In this document: positions 44,021 to 55,032 of the stretch, piece by piece
Layout: each line of letters opens with the position of its first letter
Numbering within the stretch: the first letter of the stretch is position 1
Assembly: GCF_017601095.1 (NCBI RefSeq)
Contig: NZ_JAGFUX010000009.1
Span: 17,331 to 81,330 of the forward strand
DNA: 64,000 bases
Source: Streptococcus suis
Lineage (GTDB): Bacteria; Bacillota; Bacilli; Lactobacillales; Streptococcaceae
Reading direction: 5' to 3'
The notes under the pieces: generated by a model
The model's database searches: none
The model's input: the letters and a program-made list of their open reading frames with translations, nothing else
What the model was told of the DNA's origin: nothing
Program-made: the position numbers and the translations under genes

Positions 44021-44500
44021 GATTGGTTTACGGTCAAAGGCGTCAGATGAAATACCTTGTTCTAAAATCAATTTTGCCCATTCTTTTGCGGAGTGGAGGC
44101 TGTGGTCTTTGTAATTGCCACAGGATTCAATGGTTGTGCCAGGAACATCTTCCCAAGTAATGGCAGTAGCGATTTCTTCAAGAGAAGCTTTGATAACTTT
44201 TGCAATTTCTTCAGGATTTTGTTTTCCCCACATAATCATATGGAAGCCAGTGCGGCAACCAAAAGGTGAACAGTCGATCAATCCGTCGATTCGTTGACGG
44301 ATTAATTTTGCCAAGAGGTGCTCGATGGTATGGAGGCCGGCAGTATCCATGGCGTTTTCGTTGGGTTGAACCAGGCGAATATCAAAGTTGGTAATCACAT
44401 CTCCCTTAGGGCCTTTTTCTTCTGAAATCAGGCGGATATAGGGTGCTTTAACAATGGTGTGATCCAATTCAAAACTTTCTACAATGACGTCTTTAGGCAT
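44018..44500 (-). CDS. luxS: LuxS, S-ribosylhomocysteine lyase
   Basis: Metalloenzyme (160 residues) splitting S-ribosylhomocysteine to homocysteine and DPD, the precursor of autoinducer-2; part of the activated methyl cycle. Metal ligands lie in [12 protein letters not shown] (two His near 54 and 58) and [10 protein letters not shown] (Cys near 127), and the catalytic Cys in [11 protein letters not shown] near 84. ATG 44500 is taken as start because the family begins at this point; an in-frame TTG ten codons earlier overlaps the probable ribosome binding region. Minus strand, divergent from rny. Confidence 0.95.
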   Translation of the reverse strand: MPKDVIVESFELDHTIVKAPYIRLISEEKGPKGDVITNFDIRLVQPNENAMDTAGLHTIEHLLAKLIRQRIDGLIDCSPFGCRTGFHMIMWGKQNPEEIAKVIKASLEEIATAITWEDVPGTTIESCGNYKDHSLHSAKEWAKLILEQGISSDAFDRKPI

Positions 44501-44533
44501 ATGTTTCTCACTTTCTAAAATTCCTTCCAAATC

Positions 44534-44542
44534 ATTATATCA
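44534..44542 (-). promoter_or_regulatory. luxS promoter, extended -10
   Basis: On the minus strand TGA-TATAAT (44542-44534) with no clear -35, about 35 bases before the luxS ATG. Confidence 0.55.
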
Positions 44543-44559
44543 TATTTTAATTTTTTGAA

Positions 44560-44588
44560 TTGTGAAATCGTTTCAATTATGATAGAAT
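44560..44588 (+). promoter_or_regulatory. rny promoter with internal cre-like site
   Basis: TTGTGA (44560-44565), 17-bp spacer, TAGAAT (44583-44588). TGAAATCGTTTCAA (44563-44576) in the spacer matches TGNAANCGNTTNCA at 13 of 14 positions and is a near-perfect palindrome. Confidence 0.6.
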
Positions 44589-44634
44589 AAAAGAAGATTT
44601 TTGTGAAAATCTAATCGAAAAAAGAGGTAGAAAA

Positions 44635-46248
44635 ATGGAATTTGTTACACTTGTAGTGACACTTGTTTCTGCTCTCATCGGTTTAGTCATTGGTTATCTA
44701 GCCATTTCTTTGAAAATGAAATCTGCAAAAGAAACTGCAGAACTGACACTTTTATCTGCTGAACAAGAAGCCAGCAACATGAGAGGTAAGGCAGAGCACG
44801 AAGCAGAAGCAATTCTTGCAACTGCAGAACGCGACCGCCAGACCCTCAAAAAAGAGTTGCTCTTGGAAGCGAAAGAAGAGGCACGAAAATATCGGGAGGA
44901 AGTTGCAGAAGAGTTTAAGTCTGAAAGACAAGAACTGAAGCAGACTGAGCTTCGCTTAACGGAGCGGGCCAGCAGCTTAGACCGCAAGGACGATAATTTA
45001 ACGAACAAAGAAAAGGCTTTAGAACAAAAGGAACAAAGCCTAACTGATAAATCTAAACACATTGATGAGCGCGAGCAAGCTGTCCAAAAATTGGAAGAAG
45101 AAAAGGCGTTGGAATTGGAGAAAATTGCTTCTCTGACCCAGGACCAGGCTCGGGAGCAAATCTTGACAGAGACACGTGACAAGCTGACTCATGAAATTGC
45201 GACCCGCATCAAAGATGCTGAGCGTGAGGTGAAAGAACGTGCGGATAAAACTGCAAAAGATTTGTTGGCGCAAGCTATGCAACGGATCTCCGGTGAGTAC
45301 GTGGCAGAGCAGACCATCACATCCGTTCACTTGCCAGACGATGCCATGAAGGGAAGAATCATTGGTCGTGAAGGCCGTAACATCCGTACCTTCGAAAGTT
45401 TGACGGGGATTGATGTCATTATTGATGATACACCAGAAGTAGTTGTCTTGTCTGGTTTTGATCCTATTCGCCGTGAAATTGCCCGCATGACCATGGAAGC
45501 CCTGTTGCAAGATGGACGGATTCATCCAGCCCGCATCGAAGAGTTGGTTGATAAGCATCGTTTGGAGATGGACAATCGCATCCGCGAATATGGTGAGGCT
45601 GCAGCCTACGAGATTGGGGCACCTAACTTGCACCCAGACTTGATTAAAATCATGGGCCGCTTGCATTTCCGTACATCTTATGGTCAAAATGTCCTCCGTC
45701 ATTCTATTGAAGTGGCAAAATTGGCTGGGGTCTTGGCAGCTGAGTTGGGTGAAAATGTCAATCTAGCCCGTCGTGCAGGTTTCTTGCATGATATCGGAAA
45801 AGCCATCGACCGTGAAGTGGATGGAAGTCACGTTGAAATCGGTACTGAATTGGCACGTAAGTACAAAGAAAATCCAATCGTTGTCAACGCTATTGCCAGT
45901 CACCATGGGGATGTCGAAGCAACCAGCACTATTGCTGTGATTGTTGCAGCAGCGGATGCCTTGAGTGCAGCTCGTCCAGGTTCACGTCGTGAATCTATGG
46001 AGGCCTATATCAAGCGTCTACAAGACTTGGAGGAAATTGCTAATAGCTTTGCGGGTATCAAGCAATCCTATGCCATTCAAGCAGGTCGTGAAGTGCGGAT
46101 TATCGTTCATCCAAATAAAATTTCGGATGATCAAATCACCATCTTGGCACATGATGTGCGTGAAAAAATTGAGAATAACTTGGATTATCCTGGAAATATC
46201 AAGGTTACGGTTATTCGAGAAACCAGAGCAACAGATATTGCGAAATAA
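44635..46248 (+). CDS. rny: RNase Y, membrane-bound endoribonuclease
   Basis: Main mRNA-decay endonuclease of many Firmicutes (537 residues). N-terminal TM helix (about 4-24), long charged coiled coil (30-205), KH domain with [15 protein letters not shown] near 240, and HD domain with [11 protein letters not shown] near 353 and the metal-binding [10 protein letters not shown] near 382. Both catalytic motifs intact. AAGAGGT precedes the ATG. Located divergently from luxS; a cre-like element in its promoter hints at carbon-dependent control (inference). Terminator follows. Confidence 0.96.
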   Translation: MEFVTLVVTLVSALIGLVIGYLAISLKMKSAKETAELTLLSAEQEASNMRGKAEHEAEAILATAERDRQTLKKELLLEAKEEARKYREEVAEEFKSERQELKQTELRLTERASSLDRKDDNLTNKEKALEQKEQSLTDKSKHIDEREQAVQKLEEEKALELEKIASLTQDQAREQILTETRDKLTHEIATRIKDAEREVKERADKTAKDLLAQAMQRISGEYVAEQTITSVHLPDDAMKGRIIGREGRNIRTFESLTGIDVIIDDTPEVVVLSGFDPIRREIARMTMEALLQDGRIHPARIEELVDKHRLEMDNRIREYGEAAAYEIGAPNLHPDLIKIMGRLHFRTSYGQNVLRHSIEVAKLAGVLAAELGENVNLARRAGFLHDIGKAIDREVDGSHVEIGTELARKYKENPIVVNAIASHHGDVEATSTIAVIVAAADALSAARPGSRRESMEAYIKRLQDLEEIANSFAGIKQSYAIQAGREVRIIVHPNKISDDQITILAHDVREKIENNLDYPGNIKVTVIRETRATDIAK

Positions 46249-46275
46249 GAAGCAACCGACAGGTTGCTTTTTTCA
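46249..46275 (+). terminator. Terminator after rny
   Basis: AAGCAACC (46250-46257) and GGTTGCTT (46262-46269) with a run of Ts. Confidence 0.85.
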
Positions 46276-46292
46276 AACCCTTCATCAAGGTG

Positions 46293-46321
46293 TTGAAATC
46301 TAGTCGGATTTTTGTTACACT
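46293..46321 (+). promoter_or_regulatory. gmk operon promoter
   Basis: TTGAAA (46293-46298), 17-bp spacer, TACACT (46316-46321), close before gmk's AAGGAG ribosome binding site. Confidence 0.65.
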
Positions 46322-46335
46322 AGAATGAAAGATGA

Positions 46336-46971
<636 letters not shown>

Positions 46972-47000
46972 GAAAAGTAGATAGAAAAGAGTAAACGATT

Positions 47001-47315
47001 ATGATGTTAAAACCTTCGATTGATACCTTATTGGACAAGGTCCCATCAAAGTATTCTTTGGTGATTTTGGAAGCCAAGCGTGCCCATGAATTGGAAGCGG
47101 GAGCAAAACCAACTCAAGAATTTACTTCTGTTAAATCCACCTTGCGTGCCTTGGAAGAAATCGAGGCTGGCAACGTGGTGATTCACCCAGATCCAGAAGC
47201 CAAACGCGAAGCTGTTCGTCGTCGTGCAGAAGAGGCGAAGCGCTTAGCAGAAGAAGAAGAGCGTAAAATCAAGGCTCAAATTGCCAAAGAGAAAGAAGAT
47301 GGCGAAAAAATCTAG
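47001..47315 (+). CDS. rpoZ: RNA polymerase omega subunit
   Basis: Small subunit (104 residues) assisting RNA polymerase assembly. Starts [20 protein letters not shown], the standard N-terminus, followed by KRAHELE and the KPTQEF motif; the last third is a highly charged helix rich in Glu, Arg and Lys. No obvious ribosome binding site beyond AGAGTAAAC; ATGs at 47001 and 47004 are both possible. Followed by a hairpin terminator at 47322-47353. Confidence 0.94.
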   Translation: MMLKPSIDTLLDKVPSKYSLVILEAKRAHELEAGAKPTQEFTSVKSTLRALEEIEAGNVVIHPDPEAKREAVRRRAEEAKRLAEEEERKIKAQIAKEKEDGEKI

Positions 47316-47321
47316 ACACCT

Positions 47322-47353
47322 AAACTCAGTTGGCTTCCAGCTGAGTTTCTTTT
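47322..47353 (+). terminator. Hairpin after rpoZ
   Basis: AAACTCAG (47322-47329) and CTGAGTTT (47341-47348) extended by TGG/CCA, then TCTTTTG; weak T-tail, so partial termination before priA is likely. Confidence 0.65.
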
Positions 47354-47373
47354 GATGTTAGAAAGGAGGTTCT

Positions 47374-49755
47374 ATGTTAGCGGAGATTATCGTGGATGTT
47401 CCACTTATGCAGACGGACAAGCCCTATTCTTATCGTGTCCCTTCCCAGTGGGAGGGGATGGTGCAAGTTGGTGTGCGAGTCCATGTCCCCTTTGGCAAAG
47501 GCAATCGCTTGATCCAAGGGATTATTGTGGGATTATTGGATGAGCCAGCGACAGAGTCAACCAAGGAAATAGCGGAAATCTTGGATTTTCGTCCCGTTTT
47601 GACTACGGAACAACTCTGGTTGGCGGATCAATTGCGAAAGACCGTCTTTTCTTACAAAATCAGCCTCCTCAAAGCCATGTTACCCAACCTCCTCAACTCC
47701 AGCTATGATAAGGTTTTACGGCCGAAGGTCTCTTTGGAAAAAGCAGAGCAGGAAAGTTTGTTTGGAGGGCGTGAGGAGATCCGATTTTCGGATTTGGATG
47801 TGGAACATCAGGCCCGTGTGATGCGATTGGTCCAGTCAGGAAAGGTTGAGGTGGACTATCTAGCCACGGATAAAAAGCATGTCAAACGGGAAAAATGGTA
47901 CAGAGTTTGTCAGGACAAGCTAGCAGACTTTGACATTAGCAAGCGTGCCAAGAAACGCCAAGAGCTTAAAGCTCTGCTCTTGCAGCAGGCAGAGCCTGCG
48001 CCCCTAGCAAACTTACGAGCAGACTATTCTAAAGAAATCCTTGACTTTTTTGAGGAACAGAGACTCATCGAGGTCTGGGAGGAAGAGGTCAGTCGTAGTC
48101 AAGCATACTTTGACAAGGTGGAGGCTAGTCAGGCCCTGACCTTAAATACAGAGCAGGCTATGGCAGTCAGAGAGATCGTCTCGACCATTGGTCAGGAGAG
48201 CCAGACCTATCTGCTGCAAGGTGTAACGGGGTCTGGAAAGACGGAAGTATACCTGCAGGTGATTGAGCGAGTCTTGGCTCAGGGGAAGACGGCTATCATG
48301 CTGGTGCCGGAAATTTCTCTGACACCACAGGTGACCAATCGTTTTATCGCTCGGTTTGGTCAGCAGGTAGCTATTTTGCACTCGGGTCTGTCGGACGGCG
48401 AGAAGTACGATGAGTGGCGGAAGATTGAGCAGGGGCAGGCTCAGGTCGTGGTCGGAGCCCGTTCGGCAGTCTTTGCTCCCTTGAAAAATCTTGGGGCCAT
48501 TATCATTGATGAAGAACACGAGGCCACCTATAAGCAGGACAGCAATCCCCGCTACCATGCACGTGAAGTGGCCAAGTTGCGAGCCGACTATAACCAGGCG
48601 GTCTTGGTTCTCGGTTCTGCGACACCTAGCTTGGAAACCAGGGCCCGTGCCAGTCGTGGCTTGTATGGTCTTTTACGCCTCGATCAACGGGCCAATCCGC
48701 TGGCTAAAATTCCTGAAGTGCAGGTGGTGGATTTTCGCGAGTATATCGGTCAGCAGGAAGCTAGTAATTTTACGCCAGTCTTACTGGATAAGATTCGAGA
48801 GAAATTGGAGAAAAAAGAGCAGGTTGTTCTCATGCTTAACCGCAGGGGCTATTCTTCCTTTGTCATGTGTCGCGATTGTGGAACGGTTGACCAGTGTCCT
48901 AACTGCGATATATCCTTGACCTTGCACATGGATAGTCGGTCGATGAACTGCCACTATTGCGGTTTTCAAAAGGCTATTCCCCAGACCTGTCCCAACTGCC
49001 AGTCGCGCTCCATCCGCTACTACGGTACGGGGACCCAGAAGGCCTTTGATGAATTGCAAGTACTCTTGCCAGAAGCTCGGATTCTGCGAATGGATGTGGA
49101 TACCACACGGAAAAAGGGAGCCCATGAGGACTTGTTGGACCGTTTTGGACGGGGAGAAGCAGATATTTTGCTGGGAACCCAGATGATTGCTAAGGGACTG
49201 GATTTTCCTAATGTGACCCTGGTCGGCGTGCTCAATGCGGATACGGCTCTCAATCTGCCTGATTTTCGTTCGTCAGAGCGGACCTTCCAACTCTTAACCC
49301 AGGTGGCAGGTCGGGCAGGTCGAGCAGACAAGGAAGGGGAAGTCCTGATTCAGACCTACAATCCCAACCATTACGCCATTGCCTTTGCCAGGAATCAGGA
49401 TTACGAAGGCTTCTACCAGTATGAGATGAATATTCGTCGCAATCTGGGCTATCCCCCCTATTATTTCACGGTTGGCTTGACCCTGTCGCACAAGTCGGAG
49501 GAGTTTGTCATTCAAAAGGCTTTCGAAGTGGCCAGCTTCTTACGAGAAAATCTCAGCGACAGCATTCGCATCTTGGGTCCAACGCCCAAAACCATTGCCC
49601 GTACCCACAATCTCTATCATTATCAAATTATTCTCAAGTACCGCAAGGAAGAAAATCTAGAAGCCGTTCTCAATCGAATCTTGGACTGGACACAGGACAA
49701 AGAGATGAAGGACTTGCGTATGATTATTGATAATGAACCCCAGAATATGATGTAA
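47374..49755 (+). CDS. priA: PriA, primosomal replication-restart helicase
   Basis: 3'-5' DNA helicase that reloads the replisome at collapsed forks (793 residues). N-terminal DNA-binding region (1-100), winged helix segment, helicase with Walker A GVTGSGKTEVY near 284 and DEEH box, zinc-binding Cys set (CRDCG, CPNC, CHYCG, CPNC, about 497-540), then the second RecA lobe with GTQMIAKGLDFPNVTLVG, and a C-terminal domain. Length slightly longer than E. coli's. AAAGGAGG precedes ATG 47374. Terminator after the stop. Confidence 0.96.
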   Translation: MLAEIIVDVPLMQTDKPYSYRVPSQWEGMVQVGVRVHVPFGKGNRLIQGIIVGLLDEPATESTKEIAEILDFRPVLTTEQLWLADQLRKTVFSYKISLLKAMLPNLLNSSYDKVLRPKVSLEKAEQESLFGGREEIRFSDLDVEHQARVMRLVQSGKVEVDYLATDKKHVKREKWYRVCQDKLADFDISKRAKKRQELKALLLQQAEPAPLANLRADYSKEILDFFEEQRLIEVWEEEVSRSQAYFDKVEASQALTLNTEQAMAVREIVSTIGQESQTYLLQGVTGSGKTEVYLQVIERVLAQGKTAIMLVPEISLTPQVTNRFIARFGQQVAILHSGLSDGEKYDEWRKIEQGQAQVVVGARSAVFAPLKNLGAIIIDEEHEATYKQDSNPRYHAREVAKLRADYNQAVLVLGSATPSLETRARASRGLYGLLRLDQRANPLAKIPEVQVVDFREYIGQQEASNFTPVLLDKIREKLEKKEQVVLMLNRRGYSSFVMCRDCGTVDQCPNCDISLTLHMDSRSMNCHYCGFQKAIPQTCPNCQSRSIRYYGTGTQKAFDELQVLLPEARILRMDVDTTRKKGAHEDLLDRFGRGEADILLGTQMIAKGLDFPNVTLVGVLNADTALNLPDFRSSERTFQLLTQVAGRAGRADKEGEVLIQTYNPNHYAIAFARNQDYEGFYQYEMNIRRNLGYPPYYFTVGLTLSHKSEEFVIQKAFEVASFLRENLSDSIRILGPTPKTIARTHNLYHYQIILKYRKEENLEAVLNRILDWTQDKEMKDLRMIIDNEPQNMM

Positions 49756-49761
49756 GTTAAT

Positions 49762-49790
49762 AGGAGGCTGAAAACCAGCCTCTTTTTATC
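49762..49790 (+). terminator. Terminator after priA
   Basis: GAGGCTG (49764-49770) and CAGCCTC (49776-49782) with AAAAC loop, then TTTTT. Confidence 0.85.
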
Positions 49791-49828
49791 GTGAACAGGG
49801 CTTGGATTAAGGAAAAAATAAGCAAAAA

Positions 49829-49837
49829 TGGTATAAT
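49829..49837 (+). promoter_or_regulatory. fmt operon promoter, extended -10
   Basis: TGG-TATAAT (TATAAT at 49832-49837), 30 bases before fmt; no clear -35. Confidence 0.6.
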
Positions 49838-49866
49838 TAAAGGATAGTAAGAGGAGAATGAATAGA

Positions 49867-50802
49867 ATGACAAAAATTATTTTTATGGGAACGCCAGCTT
49901 TTGCTGCTACCGTATTGAAAGGAATTTTAGCTGATAGTTACTATGAGGTGTTAGCTGTGGTGACTCAGCCAGATCGTGCGGTTGGTCGAAAAAAAGTAAT
50001 TCAAATGACCCCTGTGAAAGAGGTGGCATTAGCCCATGATTTACCAGTTTATCAACCGGAGAAATTATCTGGTAGTTCAGAACTGGAAGCGATTATGAAT
50101 CTGGGAGCGGATGGCATTGTCACAGCTGCTTTTGGACAGTTCTTGCCTACAAGATTGCTCCATTCAGTTGATTTTGCAGTCAACGTTCATGCCTCACTCT
50201 TACCTAAATATCGCGGCGGTGCACCGATTCATTACGCGCTTATAAATGGTGATGAACGAGCAGGTGTCACCATTATGGAAATGGTCAAGGAAATGGATGC
50301 AGGTGATTTGATTGCGGCAGACAGCATTGCCATTGAAGAAAACGACAATGTCGGCACTCTCTTTGAGAAGTTAGCAGTAGTGGGTCGTGACTTATTGCTC
50401 TCAAGTTTGCCAACCTATCTGGCTGGGGATTTGAAGCCAGTTGCACAGGATCCTAGTCAGGTTACATTTTCGCCCAATATCAGCCCAGAAGAAGAAAAAT
50501 TGGATTGGAATAAATCAGCTCGTCAGCTCTTCAACCAAGTTCGTGGCATGTATCCATGGCCGGTTGCTCATACTTACTGGAAGGGTGAGCGTTTCAAAAT
50601 CCAAGAAGCAGTCGCTGTGGAAGGTGAAGGGCCTGCAGGTCAGGTTATCAGCCGCAGCAAAAAGGAGTTGATTGTTGCAACTGGTCAGGGAGCTCTGTCG
50701 CTCTTGACTGTCCAACCCGCAGGCAAGCCTAAAATGACCATTGCAGATTTTCTCAATGGTGCAGGGCGTGATCTAGCAGTAGGAGATCGTTTTGGTGAGT
50801 AA
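49867..50802 (+). CDS. fmt: Methionyl-tRNA formyltransferase
   Basis: Transfers formyl from 10-formyl-tetrahydrofolate to Met-tRNAfMet for initiation; 311 residues. Catalytic domain with [36 protein letters not shown] near 133-155, and catalytic Asp in MDAGDLI near 170; C-terminal OB-like domain. ATG 49867 is taken with GAGGAG 10 bases upstream; the ATG 49858 is only one base from that ribosome binding site. Overlaps rsmB by a few bases (stop and start share 50792-50802). Confidence 0.95.
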   Translation: MTKIIFMGTPAFAATVLKGILADSYYEVLAVVTQPDRAVGRKKVIQMTPVKEVALAHDLPVYQPEKLSGSSELEAIMNLGADGIVTAAFGQFLPTRLLHSVDFAVNVHASLLPKYRGGAPIHYALINGDERAGVTIMEMVKEMDAGDLIAADSIAIEENDNVGTLFEKLAVVGRDLLLSSLPTYLAGDLKPVAQDPSQVTFSPNISPEEEKLDWNKSARQLFNQVRGMYPWPVAHTYWKGERFKIQEAVAVEGEGPAGQVISRSKKELIVATGQGALSLLTVQPAGKPKMTIADFLNGAGRDLAVGDRFGE

Positions 50803-52102
50803 GAAAGTGTCGGCTAGAAGCCTTGCCTTATCGGTTTTGGTAGAAGTCTTTGATAAGGGAGCCTACTCCAATATTGCCCTTCAGCAAGCTCTATCTCAAG
50901 CTGAGTTATCAGACAAGGACAAGGGGCTGGTAACAGAGCTGGTTTACGGAAGTTTGTCTCGAAAAATTACCCTCGAATGGTACTTGGCACATTTTATCGA
51001 AGATAGAGAAAAGTTGGATAGCTGGGTTTATTATCTACTCATGCTGAGCCTTTACCAATTGTGTTTTTTGGACAAAATTCCTAACCATGCAGTCGTCAAC
51101 GAAGCCGTCGAGTTAGCCAAAAGAGGCAAGGGAACGGATAAGTTTGTCAATGCGCTCTTGCGAAAAATTCTGGCTACGGATTTACCAAATCCTGAGACCA
51201 TCAAGCGTAAGAACAAGCGCTATTCAGTCCTCTATTCCCTGCCTGTATGGCTGGTGACGAGATTGATCGAAGAGTATGGCGAAGAACGCGCGGAGGCCAT
51301 ATTTGCCAGCTTACTTGTTCGCAATAAGGCCAGCGTCCGTGTGACGGATTCCAGTTGTTTTGAAACCCTACAAGTTTCCTTGGATGCAAAACCATCTGCG
51401 ATTTCACCAGTCGGCCTGGTCAAGGACCATGGACATTTTGCGGGGACAGATTATTTTAAACAAGGATTATTGACCATCCAAGATGAATCCAGTCAGCTGG
51501 TTGCACCGACACTTGATTTACAAGGAGAAGAGCAGGTCCTAGATGCTTGTGCAGCACCTGGTGGAAAAACCTGTCATATGGCTTCTTATCTAACCAGTGG
51601 CCGAGTGACAGCCTTGGACCTATATGACCATAAATTAAGGTTGATTGAAGAAAATGCTCAGCGACTTGGTCTTGCTGACCGTGTCAGCACGCAAAAGCTT
51701 GATGCCATGCAAGTTGCTGAGACATTCGGTCCAGATCGCTTCGACAAAATCCTAGTTGATGCGCCTTGTTCTGGTATTGGTTTGATTCGTCGGAAACCAG
51801 ATATCCGTTATAATAAAGAAACGCAAGATTTTGCATCCCTACAAGCAGTTCAGTTGCAGATTCTGGATAGCGTTTGCCAAAGTCTTAAAAAAGGTGGTAT
51901 AATGACCTATAGCACCTGTACTATTATAGCCAAGGAAAACCAGGAAGTGCTTCGAGCATTTTTAGAGGCTCATCCTAATTTTGAGCAGGTACCGCTTCAT
52001 CATTCTCAAAAGGAATTGATGGTGGACGGATGCCTCTTGATAACCCCTGAACAATTTTTGACAGATGGCTTTTTCATCGGTCAAGTGAAAAGAATATCCT
52101 AA
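50792..52102 (+). CDS. rsmB: RsmB, 16S rRNA (cytosine967-C5)-methyltransferase
   Basis: SAM-dependent m5C methyltransferase (436 residues) with an N-terminal NusB-like RNA-binding domain (about 1-130, with [24 protein letters not shown]) and a Rossmann domain: [13 protein letters not shown] near 250, and catalytic cysteines in [16 protein letters not shown] near 323 and YSTCTI near 375. A GTG at 50795 could equally be the start instead of TTG 50792; AGGAG lies 6 to 9 bases upstream. Upstream of stp by 36 bases. Confidence 0.95.
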   Translation: MVSKKVSARSLALSVLVEVFDKGAYSNIALQQALSQAELSDKDKGLVTELVYGSLSRKITLEWYLAHFIEDREKLDSWVYYLLMLSLYQLCFLDKIPNHAVVNEAVELAKRGKGTDKFVNALLRKILATDLPNPETIKRKNKRYSVLYSLPVWLVTRLIEEYGEERAEAIFASLLVRNKASVRVTDSSCFETLQVSLDAKPSAISPVGLVKDHGHFAGTDYFKQGLLTIQDESSQLVAPTLDLQGEEQVLDACAAPGGKTCHMASYLTSGRVTALDLYDHKLRLIEENAQRLGLADRVSTQKLDAMQVAETFGPDRFDKILVDAPCSGIGLIRRKPDIRYNKETQDFASLQAVQLQILDSVCQSLKKGGIMTYSTCTIIAKENQEVLRAFLEAHPNFEQVPLHHSQKELMVDGCLLITPEQFLTDGFFIGQVKRIS

Positions 52103-52138
52103 TACGAGGAGGTTGCTGTACTACAGCAGAAAAGATAT

Positions 52139-52876
52139 ATGAAGATTAGTTTGTTAACAGATGTTGGTCAAAAAAGATCCAACAACCAAGATTACGTCAA
52201 CCGTTATACTAACCGAGCTGGAGTTGACTTGATCCTCCTTGCAGATGGAATGGGCGGTCACCGCGCTGGGCATATTGCCAGCGAAATGACGGTTACAGAC
52301 CTTGGAACTCTCTGGGTCGATTCCCATATCAATCACTTAAATGATGTGAGAGAATGGTTTGTCCAAGTTTTGGAAGAGGAAAACCAGAAAATCCATCAGT
52401 TGGGTTTACAAGAAGAATACAAAGGAATGGGTACTACCTTAGAAGCGGTAGTTGTCATTGAAAATCAGATGATTTATGCCCATATTGGCGATTCACGTAT
52501 TGGTCTTGTCCGTGGAGAAGAGTACCAACGCCTGACAAATGACCATTCTCTTGTAGGTGCCTTGGTACGTGCTGGTCAGATTACTGAGGAAGAGGCGCAA
52601 CGCCATCCTCAGAAAAACTTTGTGACCCAATCGATTGGCCAACAAGAACCAATAGAGCCAGATATTGGCCTCAAAACCTTGGAAATTGGTGACTATGTTG
52701 TCATTAATAGTGACGGCTTGACCAATATGGTTTCAACAGAAGATATTCGAGACATTGTACTTAGCGACGTTTCATTAGATAGCAAGGCAGAAACCCTGAT
52801 TCGTTTTGCAAATAATGCAGGAGGTTTAGACAATATCACCGTAGCTCTTCTTCAGATTACGGAGGGTAGTTGGTAA
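52139..52876 (+). CDS. stp: Stp1/PppL, PP2C-type Ser/Thr phosphatase
   Basis: Metal-dependent phosphatase (245 residues) that reverses StkP phosphorylation of division and wall proteins. PP2C motifs: [17 protein letters not shown] (metal-1 side), [16 protein letters not shown] near residue 37, GMGTT at 102, HIGDSRIGL near 118, SDGLTNMV near 195 and GLDNITV near 233. Cytoplasmic. Ends one base before the stkP ATG (TAATG), so the pair is translationally coupled. The leader has a small GCTGTACTACAGC stem-like element before the ATG. Confidence 0.95.
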   Translation: MKISLLTDVGQKRSNNQDYVNRYTNRAGVDLILLADGMGGHRAGHIASEMTVTDLGTLWVDSHINHLNDVREWFVQVLEEENQKIHQLGLQEEYKGMGTTLEAVVVIENQMIYAHIGDSRIGLVRGEEYQRLTNDHSLVGALVRAGQITEEEAQRHPQKNFVTQSIGQQEPIEPDIGLKTLEIGDYVVINSDGLTNMVSTEDIRDIVLSDVSLDSKAETLIRFANNAGGLDNITVALLQITEGSW

Positions 52877-54882
52877 TGATTCAAATTGGTAAAATCTATG
52901 CTGGGCGGTATCGTATTGTCAAGCAGATTGGCCGAGGAGGAATGGCAGATGTCTATATGGCACGTGATTTGATCCTGGACGGAGAAGAAGTAGCTGTAAA
53001 AGTTCTTCGCACCAACTACCAGACAGATCAAATTGCTATCCAACGTTTCCAGCGGGAAGCGCGTTCTATGGCTGAACTGGATCATCCCAATATTGTCCGC
53101 ATTACTGACATCGGCGAAGAAGATGGGCAACAATATCTAGCAATGGAATATGTCAATGGACTGGATTTGAAAAAGTACATCAAGGATTTTGCTCCTTTGT
53201 CTAATGATGATGCAGTTCGAATTATGGGCCAGATTCTGCTTGCTATGCGTATGGCGCATACCCGTGGGATTGTCCATCGTGACTTGAAACCCCAAAATGT
53301 CTTGTTGACCGAAGAGGGAACCGCAAAGGTGACGGATTTTGGGATTGCAGTTGCCTTTGCGGAAACTAGCTTGACCCAGACCAACTCCATGTTAGGCTCA
53401 GTTCACTACCTCTCTCCAGAACAGGCTCGGGGTTCGAAAGCAACCGTTCAAAGTGACATCTATGCCATGGGGATTATCCTCTTTGAGATGTTGACTGGTC
53501 GGATTCCTTACGATGGAGATAGTGCGGTTACGATTGCCCTCCAGCATTTCCAAAAGCCATTGCCGTCGGTTCGGGAAGAAAATCCAGCCGTACCACAGGC
53601 CTTAGAAAATGTTGTGATGAAAGCAACTGCGAAAAAACTATCTGACCGCTACAAGTCCGTGGCAGAGATGTATGCAGACTTGGCTTCGGCCCTTTCTTAT
53701 GAACGCCGAAATGAAGCTAAAGTGATTTTGGATGACAACAAAGTTGATACAAAAACCCTTCCTAAACTAGCTCAAGTCAATCCAGAAGCAACGAAGTTGA
53801 GTAAAAAACAGGCTAAACAAGAAGCTAAGAAGGAAAAAGTTGCAGCCAAAAGCAAGCCGAAACCTGCTCCACTTCCAAAGACGCAGAAAAAGCGGAGGGG
53901 TATGCGTACCCGTTACAAGGTCTTGCTTGGTTCCATTTTTTTGATGATGGCTGGTTTAATTGCCATCCTCTATAATACACCTGCAACAGTCCAAGTTCCA
54001 GATGTTACAGGTCAGACTTTGGAAGTTGCGAAAGAAAAAATTGAAACAGCAGGTCTCTTAGTTGGAAATGTAACTAGTGAGGCCTCAACTGAAGTACCAG
54101 AAGGCTCTGTAATTCGGACCAATCCAGCTGCCAATAGCTCAAAGAGAGAAGGATCGACAGTTGATATTGTTGTGGCGGTTGAAGAGGCAATTAACATTCC
54201 GGATTTGGTCGGAAAAGATTCAGAGACTGCCCAGGCCGAACTAGAGAACCTCGGTTTTGAAGTTGTCTTGGAAGAAGACTACAGTGATACTGTTTCGGCA
54301 GGTAAGGTTATTAAAACCAGTCCTGATGCCAATACCTCTCAACAAAAAGGAGCAACAGTTACTGTGACTGTTTCTAAAGGAGTAGAACCAGTCGAAGTTC
54401 CAGATGTGACAGGAAAATCGCTATCAGAAGCGACCCAATTGCTCAAATCAGCAGGTTTGATTGTCGGAACGACGACAGAAGAGTTTAACGATCAAGTTGA
54501 ATCTGGATATGTGATTAGCTCAGATCCGGTTGCAACAACGACCCTGGAAAAAGGTACATCCGTTAACTTAGTTATATCGAAAGGTCAAGCAGCAGTAATG
54601 CCAGACTTTGGGGTGTTGCAAGTTAGCTATGCGGAGGCCAGAAGACAACTGCAAGCCCTGGGAGTTGATGTTACAACTATTGAAAAATTTGCTGACAATG
54701 CCTATACTTCTACGACAGGAGATTTGGTTGTCGGACAATCTCCAGGAGCAGGAGAATCCATCACTGGAACTGTGACGCTCTATGTCACGGTTGCTTCGTC
54801 AAGTAGTTCATCAACAAGCTCTACTGGAACAACAACTCCCACAAATAGTTCAAGTTCGACATCTACTTCAAGTAGCCAATAA
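52876..54882 (+). CDS. stkP: StkP/PknB-type Ser/Thr kinase with four PASTA repeats
   Basis: Eukaryotic-type transmembrane kinase (668 residues) controlling septal wall synthesis and division. Kinase domain 1-270: P-loop GRGGMADVY near 17, catalytic Lys, HRDLKPQN near 133, DFGIAVA near 154 and activation loop with several Thr. Linker rich in Lys to about 340, TM helix 345-365, then four extracellular PASTA repeats (about 372-435, 437-503, 505-570, 573-643) ending in a Ser/Thr tail. ATG 52876 overlaps the stp stop by one base. Substrates expected nearby include MapZ and GpsB. Confidence 0.95.
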   Translation: MIQIGKIYAGRYRIVKQIGRGGMADVYMARDLILDGEEVAVKVLRTNYQTDQIAIQRFQREARSMAELDHPNIVRITDIGEEDGQQYLAMEYVNGLDLKKYIKDFAPLSNDDAVRIMGQILLAMRMAHTRGIVHRDLKPQNVLLTEEGTAKVTDFGIAVAFAETSLTQTNSMLGSVHYLSPEQARGSKATVQSDIYAMGIILFEMLTGRIPYDGDSAVTIALQHFQKPLPSVREENPAVPQALENVVMKATAKKLSDRYKSVAEMYADLASALSYERRNEAKVILDDNKVDTKTLPKLAQVNPEATKLSKKQAKQEAKKEKVAAKSKPKPAPLPKTQKKRRGMRTRYKVLLGSIFLMMAGLIAILYNTPATVQVPDVTGQTLEVAKEKIETAGLLVGNVTSEASTEVPEGSVIRTNPAANSSKREGSTVDIVVAVEEAINIPDLVGKDSETAQAELENLGFEVVLEEDYSDTVSAGKVIKTSPDANTSQQKGATVTVTVSKGVEPVEVPDVTGKSLSEATQLLKSAGLIVGTTTEEFNDQVESGYVISSDPVATTTLEKGTSVNLVISKGQAAVMPDFGVLQVSYAEARRQLQALGVDVTTIEKFADNAYTSTTGDLVVGQSPGAGESITGTVTLYVTVASSSSSSTSSTGTTTPTNSSSSTSTSSSQ

Positions 54883-54889
54883 AATATAC

Positions 54890-54921
54890 ATGAGGTTGGG
54901 TAAGCCCAGCCTCACTTTTTA
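54890..54921 (+). terminator. Terminator after stkP
   Basis: TGAGGTTGGG (54891-54900) and CCCAGCCTCA (54905-54914) with TAAG loop, then CTTTTTAT. Confidence 0.88.
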
Positions 54922-54985
54922 TATAGGCTATCCCTTCGAATGGCAACACCAAGCTTTAACATTCACCAATTCCATCTTAGGATGG

Positions 54986-55013
54986 ATGACATTCAGTCGG
55001 TTTTTGGTACAAT
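54986..55013 (+). promoter_or_regulatory. liaFSR promoter
   Basis: ATGACA (54986-54991), 16-bp spacer, TACAAT (55008-55013) preceded by TGG. No separate LiaR-type operator (palindrome) was recognised. Confidence 0.55.
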
Positions 55014-55032
55014 AAGAAGGAAAGGGAAAACT

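Noticed and set aside
44501..44530. Ten-residue longer LuxS
   Set aside because: The extra start is a TTG upstream of the family N-terminus and overlaps purine-rich leader sequence; the ATG at 44500 fits better.
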